From Raskinella chloraquaticus (SeqCode) (lineage in GTDB: Bacteria; Pseudomonadota; Alphaproteobacteria; Rhizobiales; UBA4765), in assembly GCA_002365175.1 (NCBI GenBank), contig DEZK01000036.1, positions 62,001-126,000 of the forward strand: a stretch of 64,000 nucleotides of DNA, given 5' to 3'. The notes beneath the pieces were generated by a model. It saw nothing but the letters and a program-made list of their open reading frames with translations, was not told the origin of the DNA and ran no database searches. Position numbers and translations under genes: made by a program. Shown one piece after another: positions 8,651 through 17,959 of the stretch (positions are counted from its first letter, which is position 1; each line of letters begins with the position of its first letter).

Positions 8651-9451
8651 TTACGCTGGCGCATCACCGCCTTCCCTGGTGATCATGGTCAGCCTGTCGC
8701 CGGCAGCAAGCCTGCCTGATCGCGTGACGCGCAGATAGATGCCACAATCATGATGGGCGAAGTGCTGCTCCAGCAGGCGCAGCATATCGACGTCGCGCTC
8801 GCCGGACAGAGGGTTAACCTGGGTGGCGGCACAACGGTCGGTGCGCTTGATGCCGACGAGTTCGGCCTCGCCAATGCGCAGGCGACAGTCGACGAGATCA
8901 AATTCCTGCCATGGCTTCAGACCATCCACGTAAATATTGGCGCGAAAGCGTAGCGGATCGACGGTTTGGCCAGCGATTCGCTCAATCTCGCGCAATGACG
9001 CGGCATTGATCAGCGAGACGAACCCTTTCGTGGAATCCATGAAATGATAGCCTGGCGACGACAGCAGGCGTAAATTTCCACGGGCCTCGGCGCCAAGGGT
9101 GCTGGTCAGGAACGCCTCAATCACCGCCCGGCCATCCGCGCTTGCCAAGTCTGCTTCGACATGGCGGCCATCGGGCGCACGCAAGGACAAGACCTGCCTC
9201 ACGTCGTCGTAACGGGATTGGAAGCGGGCAAGGATGCCATTGCGCGCGAGCATCAGATATCTGGTCTTCGGCTGATGGGCAGGGGCCGTTTCGTCGAAAC
9301 CGGAAGGTCCGTTTTCAATTGCAAACAGACGATCGCCGGGAAAACATCTATCGGCCGCAAGCGTGACATCGGTCAAAGGCTGCGGTGAAAATCCTTTGAG
9401 CGGATAGCGATAGAGACCGGTGACGGTCGCGCTAATCGTCGATATGTCCAT
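8651..9451 (-). CDS. MOSC domain-containing protein
   Basis: A 266-residue protein with an N-terminal MOSC_N beta-barrel region ('VTGLYRYPLKGFSPQPL') and a C-terminal MOSC domain containing the conserved cysteine in 'KRTDRCAATQVNP'. MOSC proteins resemble the molybdenum-cofactor sulfurase C-terminus and mARC reductases, and bind or transfer sulfur on Moco. The start at 9451 gives the family N-terminus; the reading frame stays open well upstream but that part has no domain character and overlaps the priA side. It is divergent from priA and convergent with the DUF4167 gene, with a 17-base gap. Confidence 0.88.
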   Translation of the reverse strand: MDISTISATVTGLYRYPLKGFSPQPLTDVTLAADRCFPGDRLFAIENGPSGFDETAPAHQPKTRYLMLARNGILARFQSRYDDVRQVLSLRAPDGRHVEADLASADGRAVIEAFLTSTLGAEARGNLRLLSSPGYHFMDSTKGFVSLINAASLREIERIAGQTVDPLRFRANIYVDGLKPWQEFDLVDCRLRIGEAELVGIKRTDRCAATQVNPLSGERDVDMLRLLEQHFAHHDCGIYLRVTRSGRLAAGDRLTMITREGGDAPA

Positions 9452-9571
9452 GGCAGCGGCCCCCCTGTCGCTTGACCTATCGATCATGGCAGACATTGCC
9501 TTGTCCAGCGCAACGTCCGCTGCCACCAGAAGGAAGCGACCATTAGCGACCAGCCGCTCCATCTCGTTTCC

Positions 9572-11713
9572 GTGTTGCTGCCTTTGGCGCTCGAGCGTCC
9601 TTACACCTACGGCGCCCATCAGGCTCTTGCTGCTGGAACACTCGTCGAGGTGCCGCTTGGTCCGCGCCACGTCGTCGGCTGTGTGTGGGACAGCGCGGTG
9701 GACGAGATCGAGGCGGGCAGGCTGCGTTTCGTGCGCGGTGTCATTGATGCGCCACCGCTGCCATCCGGCCTGAGGCAGCTCATCAGCTGGGTCGCCCGCT
9801 GGACGATGGCACCGCTTGGCATGGTGCTGCGCCTTGCGCTGCGGGCGCATGAGGCCGGAGAAAAGACCGCATCGCCGCCGAAATTGCTGCGCTGGACAGG
9901 CGTTGAGCCGGCCAAGACGACGGCAGCACGTCAGCGGGTTATCTCCCTCCTCAGTGATCGTCTTGCCCGCCGCAAGGCTGATATTGCCGGCGAGACAGGG
10001 GTTTCAGGCGCGGTGATCGAGGCGCTGGTGAAGGCCGGCGTGCTGGAGAGCATCATCGCGCCGCGCGTGCCACTGCCGCTGCCGCAGGCTGATTTCATGA
10101 CGCCGCACTTCAATGAAGCCCAGAGCCTCGCAGCTTCTGCCCTGCGCGATATGGTCGCGGCCCGCCGGTTTTCCACCACGCTTTTGCATGGGGTGACGGG
10201 GTCAGGCAAAACAGAAGTCTATTTCGAGGCGATTGCCGCGACGCTACGCCAGGGACGCCAAGCGTTGGTGCTTGTTCCCGAAATTGCCCTGACAGGGCAG
10301 TTTCTTGATCGCTTCGCCGGCCGTTTCGGCGCACGGCCGGTTGAATGGCACTCGGAGGTGCCGGCAGCGCAACGCCCGCGCCTGTGGCGCGCTGCTGCCT
10401 CCGGGGAAGCGCAGGTGGTGGTTGGCGCGCGCTCGGCACTCTTCCTGCCATTTTGCGCTCTGGGTCTCATCGTCGTTGATGAGGAGCATGATCCCGCCTT
10501 CAAGCAGGAAGACGGCGTTGCCTATCATGCGCGTGACATGGCGGTGGTGCGTGGGCGCATCGAGCACATTCCGGTTGTTCTGGCATCTGCGACACCATCG
10601 CTTGAGACCTATGTCAACGCCGATAGGGGACGCTATCATCGCATCGCGCTGGCGCAGCGCTACGGCGCTCGGGCGCTGCCCCACCTCAAAGCGATTGACC
10701 TCAGGCGTGATCCGCCCGCCAAGGGCCGCTGGCTGTCGCCGGTGCTGGTGGAGGCGCTGGCGGGGCGGCTGGCCCGCGGTGAACAGGCGCTGCTCTTTCT
10801 CAATCGTCGCGGCTATGCGCCGCTCACCCTGTGCCGGGCCTGCGGCTATCGCTTCGGCTGCCCGTCATGCAGCGCGTGGCTGGTCGATCATCGCTTTCGC
10901 CGCGAGCTGCAATGTCATCATTGTGGCTATGCACAACCCGTCCCGTCCGCCTGTCCGTCATGCGGCGTTGCTGACAAGCTGGTGGGTGTGGGGCCCGGTG
11001 TGGAGCGGGTGGCGGAAGAGTTGGCGGAGCGATTTCCGGCAGCCCGGCTGTCGGTCCTGTCCAGCGATATGGCGGGCGGTCTGGCGCGACTGAAAAGCGA
11101 GATTGGCGCGATTGAGCGCGGCGAGGTTGATCTCATCATCGGCACCCAGCTGGTTGCCAAGGGGCATCATTTCCCCGGGCTGACGCTGGTTGGCATCATC
11201 GATGCTGACATCGGCCTTGCCTCGGGCGATCCACGGGCGGCCGAGCGCACGTTCCAGCTTCTGCATCAGGTGGTGGGCCGGGCGGGGCGGGGCGAAATTG
11301 CCGGGGAAGCGCTGGTGCAGACGCACGCACCCGAGCACCCGGTGATGGCAGCGCTCCTTACGGGAGACGCTGATCTCTTCCTGCAGCGCGAGGCCGAGCA
11401 ACGGCAATTGGCTGGTCTGCCGCCCTTTGGCCGCCTCGCCTCGCTGCTGATTTCGGGGCCCGACAGCGCGGCCGCACGCGCCCATGCGCGCGCGCTTGCG
11501 CGCGCGGCACCGCCTGACGGCGCGGTCAGAGTGCTGGGCCCGGCCGAAGCGCCGCTGGCCCTGCTGCGCGGGCGCCATCGTTTCCGCCTCCTTGTCAAAG
11601 CCCCGCGGGCTTATGATCTCCAGAACTATATTCAAAGCTGGCTTGCGGCGGCACCCAAACCGTCCGGCCGTCTCAGGGTCAGTGTCGACATCGACCCGCA
11701 GAGCTTTCTGTGA
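9572..11713 (+). CDS. priA: Primosomal replication restart helicase PriA
   Basis: A 713-residue (from GTG at 9572) superfamily-2 DNA helicase that reloads the replisome at stalled forks. Motifs include Walker A 'GVTGSGKTEVYFEA', the DEEHD box, 'FLNRRGYAPL', and the zinc-binding cysteines 'CRACGYRFGCPSC' and 'CHHCGYAQPVPSACPSC'. The GTG start leaves the protein beginning directly at 'VLLPLALERPY', whereas PriA proteins normally carry about ten residues before that block. An ATT at 9542, five bases after AGGAAG, would supply exactly such a leader (ISDQPLHLVS), so the true start may be a rare ATT. The terminal part is normal. Confidence 0.95.
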   Translation: MLLPLALERPYTYGAHQALAAGTLVEVPLGPRHVVGCVWDSAVDEIEAGRLRFVRGVIDAPPLPSGLRQLISWVARWTMAPLGMVLRLALRAHEAGEKTASPPKLLRWTGVEPAKTTAARQRVISLLSDRLARRKADIAGETGVSGAVIEALVKAGVLESIIAPRVPLPLPQADFMTPHFNEAQSLAASALRDMVAARRFSTTLLHGVTGSGKTEVYFEAIAATLRQGRQALVLVPEIALTGQFLDRFAGRFGARPVEWHSEVPAAQRPRLWRAAASGEAQVVVGARSALFLPFCALGLIVVDEEHDPAFKQEDGVAYHARDMAVVRGRIEHIPVVLASATPSLETYVNADRGRYHRIALAQRYGARALPHLKAIDLRRDPPAKGRWLSPVLVEALAGRLARGEQALLFLNRRGYAPLTLCRACGYRFGCPSCSAWLVDHRFRRELQCHHCGYAQPVPSACPSCGVADKLVGVGPGVERVAEELAERFPAARLSVLSSDMAGGLARLKSEIGAIERGEVDLIIGTQLVAKGHHFPGLTLVGIIDADIGLASGDPRAAERTFQLLHQVVGRAGRGEIAGEALVQTHAPEHPVMAALLTGDADLFLQREAEQRQLAGLPPFGRLASLLISGPDSAAARAHARALARAAPPDGAVRVLGPAEAPLALLRGRHRFRLLVKAPRAYDLQNYIQSWLAAAPKPSGRLRVSVDIDPQSFL

Positions 11714-11958
11714 GTTGCGAGACCTGGGGGAGGATGCTTGGGAGGAGACCTGGCGGAATTGTTGGCGCGCCGGGGCTTTTAGCCCGGTTGCACCGCCCAA
11801 ACATGCATGCTAGAGCACGCGCGCTTTGACAGGCGGACGGGGTCTTCTCCGGCTGTTGTTAAATGACATTCTTTCAAGCCCTCCGAGGATGAAAGCACGC
11901 GCTTGACGCGGGTCGTCTACCTTGGAGCCGGGCGATTTTTCAGTGGGTTGGCCGTCTG

Positions 11959-12527
11959 ATGGATTCCGTAGCTGGCGATCAAAATCCGGGTTCTGGGGTA
12001 GCTGGCCGCTATGCGCGCGCCCTGTTTGAACTGGCGGAATCAGCCCAGGCGAGCGAAGCAACGCTCGGCGAGCTTGAGATATTCGCGCGCGCCCTGCATG
12101 AGAGCAGCGATCTGCAGAGGCTGGTGACGTCCCCGCTCTTTTCCAGCGAGGCACAGCTTGCCGCCCTGCAGGCGCTTCTGCCCAAATTCGGCATTGGCGC
12201 GCTTGCGGGGAATTTTCTCAAGCTTCTTGCCCGCAACCGCCGTCTTTTTATTGTAGAGAGTGCCATTGCGTCGTTTCGCGCCCTGCTGGCGCAAAAGCGC
12301 GGGACAACGGTCGCCGATGTCGTCTTGGCCGAACCGTTGAATGACGCGCGCGCGAGCGCTCTCAAGGTCGCCATCAGCCAGGCGCTGGGCAAGGATGTCA
12401 CCCTCAACACCAGGATCGATCCGTCCCTGATCGGCGGGCTCACCGTCAAGGTCGGCAGCCGCATGATCGATACTTCCCTTAAAACCAAATTGTCGCAGCT
12501 CAAGATTGCATTGAAAGAGGTCCGCTG

Positions 12528-12528
<1 letters not shown>
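11959..12528 (+). CDS. atpH: ATP synthase F1 subunit delta
   Basis: A 189-residue peripheral-stalk subunit (OSCP) joining F1 to the membrane sector. It contains the family start 'GVAGRYARALFELAE' and the C-terminal 'DPSLIGGLTVKVGSRMIDTS' block. The stop codon TGA overlaps the atpA start (TGATG). It heads the F1 operon, which is separated from the F0 genes as is usual in alphaproteobacteria; the F0 genes are not in the window. The 245 bases upstream must hold the operon promoter, but I saw no clear consensus. Confidence 0.95.
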
Positions 12529-14057
<1,529 letters not shown>

Positions 14058-14123
14058 GCCAGCTTCGAGCATCACAAAAACCTTCACCTCGACATGGGTC
14101 GGGGGTTACCACGGGAGAGACCA

Positions 14124-14606
14124 ATGTCACGTTTGATCGTCGGTATTGCTGTAGCCCTGCTCGCCATGACCAGCCTGTCGGTTGCCCAGACCCCGGCCGC
14201 GCCACCGCCGCCCTACGGCCTGTCGATTTCCTTTGATATGGCGAAAAAGATGGTCGATGCGGCGGAAGCGGAAGCCCGGAAAAACAATTGGAATGTGGTG
14301 ATCAGCGTTGTGGATACGGGCGGACATGCGGTCTATCTGCGCCGCCTTGACGGCACGCAGACGGCCAGTGTCGCGATCGCCCAGGGCAAGGCATCGTCAG
14401 CTGTTGCCTATCGGCGGCCCACGAAGGCGCTGGAAGACGCGTTGCAGCAATCGCCGCGTCTGCTCGCAGTTCCTGGCATCATGCCGCTTGAAGGCGGGCT
14501 GCCGATCGTCGTTGATGGCAAGATTATCGGTGGCATCGGCGTGTCAGGTGTTCTCTCGTCGCAAGATGCCATGATCGCGTTGGCTGGGATTGCCGCCCTC
14601 AAGTAA
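14124..14606 (+). CDS. Exported GlcG/HbpS-family (heme-binding-like) protein inside the atp operon
   Basis: A 160-residue protein of the GlcG/HbpS family (PF03928). Family marks are 'VVDTGGHAVYLRRLDG' (63-77), 'GGLPIVVDGKIIGGIGVSG' (124-142) and the alternating helix-strand pattern. Residues 1-21 form a signal peptide ending 'SLSVAQ', so the product is exported, unlike every ATP synthase F1 subunit. I chose the ATG at 14124 because GGGAGA lies just upstream and the signal peptide starts there; an in-frame ATG at 14094 would add ten charged residues. It lies 66 bases after atpA and 21 before atpG, in the same direction, so it must be transcribed with the operon. HbpS-type proteins can bind heme or corrinoids; no function in ATP synthesis is known to me. 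Confidence 0.88.
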   Translation: MSRLIVGIAVALLAMTSLSVAQTPAAPPPPYGLSISFDMAKKMVDAAEAEARKNNWNVVISVVDTGGHAVYLRRLDGTQTASVAIAQGKASSAVAYRRPTKALEDALQQSPRLLAVPGIMPLEGGLPIVVDGKIIGGIGVSGVLSSQDAMIALAGIAALK

Positions 14607-14627
14607 ATCGGGAACCAGGACCTCTTC

Positions 14628-15506
14628 ATGGCCTCGTTAAAGGACCTCCGCCTGCGTATCGCCTCGGTTAAGGCAACGCAGAAAATCACCAAGGCGATGC
14701 AATTGGTCGCCGCTGCCAAGCTGCGCAAGGCGCAGCTTGCGGCGGAGGCCGCGCGCCCCTATGCCGAGCGCATGGAGAAGGTGCTCTACGGCCTGTCTTC
14801 GACGCTCAAATCATCGCCTGGCGCGCCGCGCCTGCTGGCGGGCACGGGCGCCAGCAAGGTCCACCTTCTGATTGTCTGCACGGCTGAGCGCGGCCTGTGT
14901 GGCGGGTTCAACAATTCCATCGTCAGGATCGCCCGCGAGCGGGCGTTCGCCCTGTCATCTGAAGGCAAGGACGTCAAGATCCTGTGCGTCGGCAAGAAGG
15001 GCAATGATGCGCTGCGGCGCAATTTTGCCAGCTGGATCGTCGGACTGGTTGAACTGCGTGGCGTCAAGCAGATCGGTTATGTCAATGCCGATGAGGTTGG
15101 CAAGCGCGTGCTTGCCATGTTCGAGGCTGGCGAATTCGATATCGCCACGCTCTTTTACGCACGCTTCAAATCGGTGATTTCGCAAATACCGACAGCAACG
15201 CAGATCATCCCGGTTGAAGTCCCGGCGGATGCGGCGGTCAAGAGCGACGGGGCTGCCTATGAATATGAACCGGATGAAACGGCGATCCTGAGCGATCTTC
15301 TGCCGCGTAACATATCGGTGCAGATCTTCCGGGCGATGCTTGAAAATGCCGCCTCCGAACAGGGCGCTCGCATGAGCGCCATGGATAACGCCACGCGCAA
15401 TGCCGGCGACATGATCCGCAAGCTGACGCTCACCTATAACAAGACGCGTCAGGCGCAGATTACCAAGGAACTCATCGAAATCGTCTCGGGCGCTGAAGCG
15501 CTCTGA
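14628..15506 (+). CDS. atpG: ATP synthase F1 subunit gamma
   Basis: A 292-residue central-stalk subunit that rotates within the alpha3beta3 ring. It begins 'MASLKDLRLRIASVKATQKI' and ends with the conserved coiled-coil 'LTYNKTRQAQITKELIEIV'. Only 21 bases separate it from the GlcG-like gene and 25 from atpD. Confidence 0.97.
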   Translation: MASLKDLRLRIASVKATQKITKAMQLVAAAKLRKAQLAAEAARPYAERMEKVLYGLSSTLKSSPGAPRLLAGTGASKVHLLIVCTAERGLCGGFNNSIVRIARERAFALSSEGKDVKILCVGKKGNDALRRNFASWIVGLVELRGVKQIGYVNADEVGKRVLAMFEAGEFDIATLFYARFKSVISQIPTATQIIPVEVPADAAVKSDGAAYEYEPDETAILSDLLPRNISVQIFRAMLENAASEQGARMSAMDNATRNAGDMIRKLTLTYNKTRQAQITKELIEIVSGAEAL

Positions 15507-15531
15507 TTAAGCCTTATGTGAGGATTGAACC

Positions 15532-16959
15532 ATGGCTACAGCCACCGCCGCCCACGGCAAGATCGCCCAAGTCATCGGCGCCGTCGTCGACGTGCAGTTT
15601 GACGGCGATTTGCCGCAGATTCTGAACGCGCTCGAAACCAGCAATCTCGGCAACCGCCTGGTTCTGGAAGTCGCCCAGCATCTGGGCGAGAACACGGTGC
15701 GCTGCATTGCGATGGACTCGACCGAAGGTCTGGTGCGCGGCCAGCCGGTGACCAACACCGGATCGCCGATCGAGGTGCCGGTGGGCGAGGGGATGCTCGG
15801 GCGTATCGTCAACGTCATCGGCGAGCCGGTCGACGAAGCAGGCCCGGTGACGCACACGGTCAAGCGCGCCATCCATCAGCCGGCGCCGGAATTCGTCGAC
15901 CAGTCGACCGAAGCGCAGATTCTTGAAACCGGCATCAAGGTCGTCGATCTGCTGGCGCCTTATGCGAAGGGTGGCAAGATCGGGCTCTTCGGCGGCGCGG
16001 GCGTCGGCAAGACGGTGCTCATCCAGGAGCTGATCAACAACATCGCCAAAGCGCATGGCGGCTTCTCGGTGTTTGCCGGCGTTGGCGAGCGCACGCGCGA
16101 GGGTAACGACCTTTACCACGAGTTCATCGAATCGGGTGTCAACAAGAAGGGCGGCGGCGAGGGCTCGAAATGCGCGCTCGTCTACGGCCAGATGAACGAG
16201 CCGCCGGGCGCACGCGCGCGCGTCGGCCTCACCGGCCTCACGGTTGCCGAATATTTCCGCGACCAGGGCCAGGACGTGCTGTTCTTCGTCGATAATATCT
16301 TCCGTTTCACCCAGGCTGGTTCCGAAGTCTCGGCCCTGCTCGGCCGCATCCCCTCGGCGGTGGGCTATCAGCCGACACTTGCCACTGACATGGGCGCGCT
16401 GCAGGAACGTATCACCACCACGACCAAGGGTTCGATCACCTCGGTGCAGGCGATCTACGTGCCAGCCGACGATCTGACCGATCCGGCGCCTGCGACCTCG
16501 TTTGCGCATCTTGATGCCACCACGGTTCTCAACCGGGCGATTGCCGAAAAGGGTATTTACCCTGCGGTCGATCCTCTCGATTCAACTTCGCGCATGCTGG
16601 AGCCGCGGGTCATCGGTGAGCGTCATTACGGCGTCGCGCGCCGGGTGCAGGAAATTCTCCAGCGCTACAAGGCGCTGCAGGATATCATCGCCATTCTCGG
16701 CATGGACGAGCTGTCGGAAGAGGACAAGATCGCGGTTGCGCGTGCCCGCAAGATCGAGCGCTTCCTGTCGCAGCCCTTCTTCGTCGCCGAAGTGTTTACC
16801 GGCTCGCCCGGCAAATATGTGAAGGTCGAGGATACCATCAAGGGCTTTGAAGGCCTGTGTGATGGCAAGTATGACCATCTGCCGGAAGCGGCCTTCTACA
16901 TGGTCGGCACCATCGAGGAAGCCGTCGAGAAGGCGCAGAAGCTCGCCGCTGCGGCGTAA
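15532..16959 (+). CDS. atpD: ATP synthase F1 subunit beta
   Basis: A 475-residue catalytic subunit. The P-loop 'GGAGVGKTVLIQEL' is near residue 155, with 'GERTREGNDLYHEF' and 'ALTGLTVAEYFRD'-like blocks following. It is of normal length and placed between atpG and atpC. Confidence 0.98.
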   Translation: MATATAAHGKIAQVIGAVVDVQFDGDLPQILNALETSNLGNRLVLEVAQHLGENTVRCIAMDSTEGLVRGQPVTNTGSPIEVPVGEGMLGRIVNVIGEPVDEAGPVTHTVKRAIHQPAPEFVDQSTEAQILETGIKVVDLLAPYAKGGKIGLFGGAGVGKTVLIQELINNIAKAHGGFSVFAGVGERTREGNDLYHEFIESGVNKKGGGEGSKCALVYGQMNEPPGARARVGLTGLTVAEYFRDQGQDVLFFVDNIFRFTQAGSEVSALLGRIPSAVGYQPTLATDMGALQERITTTTKGSITSVQAIYVPADDLTDPAPATSFAHLDATTVLNRAIAEKGIYPAVDPLDSTSRMLEPRVIGERHYGVARRVQEILQRYKALQDIIAILGMDELSEEDKIAVARARKIERFLSQPFFVAEVFTGSPGKYVKVEDTIKGFEGLCDGKYDHLPEAAFYMVGTIEEAVEKAQKLAAAA

Positions 16960-16974
16960 GGACGGAAACGACCA

Positions 16975-17370
16975 ATGGCGGATGCCTTCAAATTTGAACT
17001 CGTCTCGCCGGAACGTCTCGTTCTGGCTGTTGATGCGCGCTCCGTCGTCGTGCCGGGCAGCGAAGGCGAAATGACCGTACTCGCCCGTCATGCGCCGCTG
17101 ATGTCGACGCTGCGTCCAGGCGTTCTTGTGGTTGAGGGTGATGGCGGCACGCGGCGCATCTTCGTTGGCGGCGGGTTTGCAGAAATTGGCGCGCAGGGTC
17201 TGACGATCCTGGCCGAGGACGCGCAGGCGGTAGAGGATATCGACCGCTCGAAGCTCGAACAGGACATGCGTAACGGCGAAGAGGATGTCCGCGACGCCAA
17301 GAATGATGAGGCGCGACGACTGGCCGCCGTCAAACTTGAGCGGCTGAAGGCGATGGCGGCTGTCATATAG
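16975..17370 (+). CDS. atpC: ATP synthase F1 subunit epsilon
   Basis: A 131-residue epsilon subunit with the N-terminal beta-sandwich ('FELVSPERLVLAVDARSVVV', 'VLARHAPLMSTLRPGVL') and a C-terminal helical hairpin. It closes the operon and is followed by a hairpin with features of an intergenic repeat. Confidence 0.95.
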   Translation: MADAFKFELVSPERLVLAVDARSVVVPGSEGEMTVLARHAPLMSTLRPGVLVVEGDGGTRRIFVGGGFAEIGAQGLTILAEDAQAVEDIDRSKLEQDMRNGEEDVRDAKNDEARRLAAVKLERLKAMAAVI

Positions 17371-17399
17371 GCGCTGCGTTATATGCTCTTAAATTATGC

Positions 17400-17445
17400 T
17401 TTTCGCGGGCTGTCAGCGAAAACCGGCGTCCACTTTTTGCCGCAT
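17400..17445. repeat. Hairpin after atpC resembling an intergenic palindromic repeat
   Basis: A 7-bp perfect stem (TTTTCGC 17400-17406 with GCGAAAA 17416-17422) with a 9-nt loop, followed by 'CCGGCGTCCACTTTTTGCC'. The block GAAAACCGG...CCACTTTT resembles dispersed palindromic elements I know from several Hyphomicrobiales genomes. It lies between atpC and a pseudogene on the other strand and could serve as a terminator. I saw only this copy in the window. Confidence 0.45.
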
Positions 17446-17448
17446 AGC

Positions 17449-17959
17449 CTAGCCGGCAAGCCCGGCAGCAAGATTTATGGCCAGCGCCAGCACGGTTGCA
17501 TTGAAGAATAATGATACAATCGCGTGGATTGTTACCAGGCGGCGAATGATCCGGCTCAGGATGGCGACATCGGAAGTTTGCGATGTGGCGCCAATCGACG
17601 TGGAAAAATAGAAGAAATCCCAGTAATCGGGGAGTTCGTTGCCGGGAAACTCAAGCGCGCCCTTGCTGCCGGATCTGACCGCCGCCGCGTAGTGCTCATG
17701 AGCGTAATGGATGGCAAAAAGCAGCTGGGTGATGGTCCATGAGATGGTGATCGTTATGGCCGCCACCGCAAAAACGATGAGCCTGGTGGCACCTACCGCA
17801 TCCCTCGCCTCGCCCAGCATACCGATGATGGCAGCGTGGTGGGGAGAACGAGCAACGACAGAATACCGACCGCACCGGCAGCGATGATACGCGGGTGCAG
17901 GATGAGCGAGCGGTAGAGCGCAATCGGGCGGTACCATGCCAGCCGGCGTTGCTGTTGTC
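17449..17959 (-). pseudogene. Broken DUF1345 membrane protein gene
   Basis: Parts of a DUF1345 membrane protein are present in two different frames. The C-terminal part is intact in one frame (about 17449-17800), with 'IHYAHEHYAAAV', 'LPDYWDFFYFSTSIGATSQT' and the final transmembrane helix, all hallmarks of the family. The N-terminal part, 'WYRPIALYRSLILHPRIIAA' and 'LSLLVLPTTLP', is in another frame at about 17830-17935 and has no start codon in that frame. The middle of the family (roughly 50-60 residues and two helices) is missing. A single sequencing error cannot explain both the frame change and the loss, so I read it as an internal deletion. A 162-codon frame can be opened from 17937 but its first 40 residues are out-of-frame nonsense. 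It directly follows the GMC oxidoreductase stop. Confidence 0.75.

Noticed and set aside
15514..16509. A 331-codon open frame opposite atpD
   Set aside because: Antisense shadow of atpD; composition biased and without domain.
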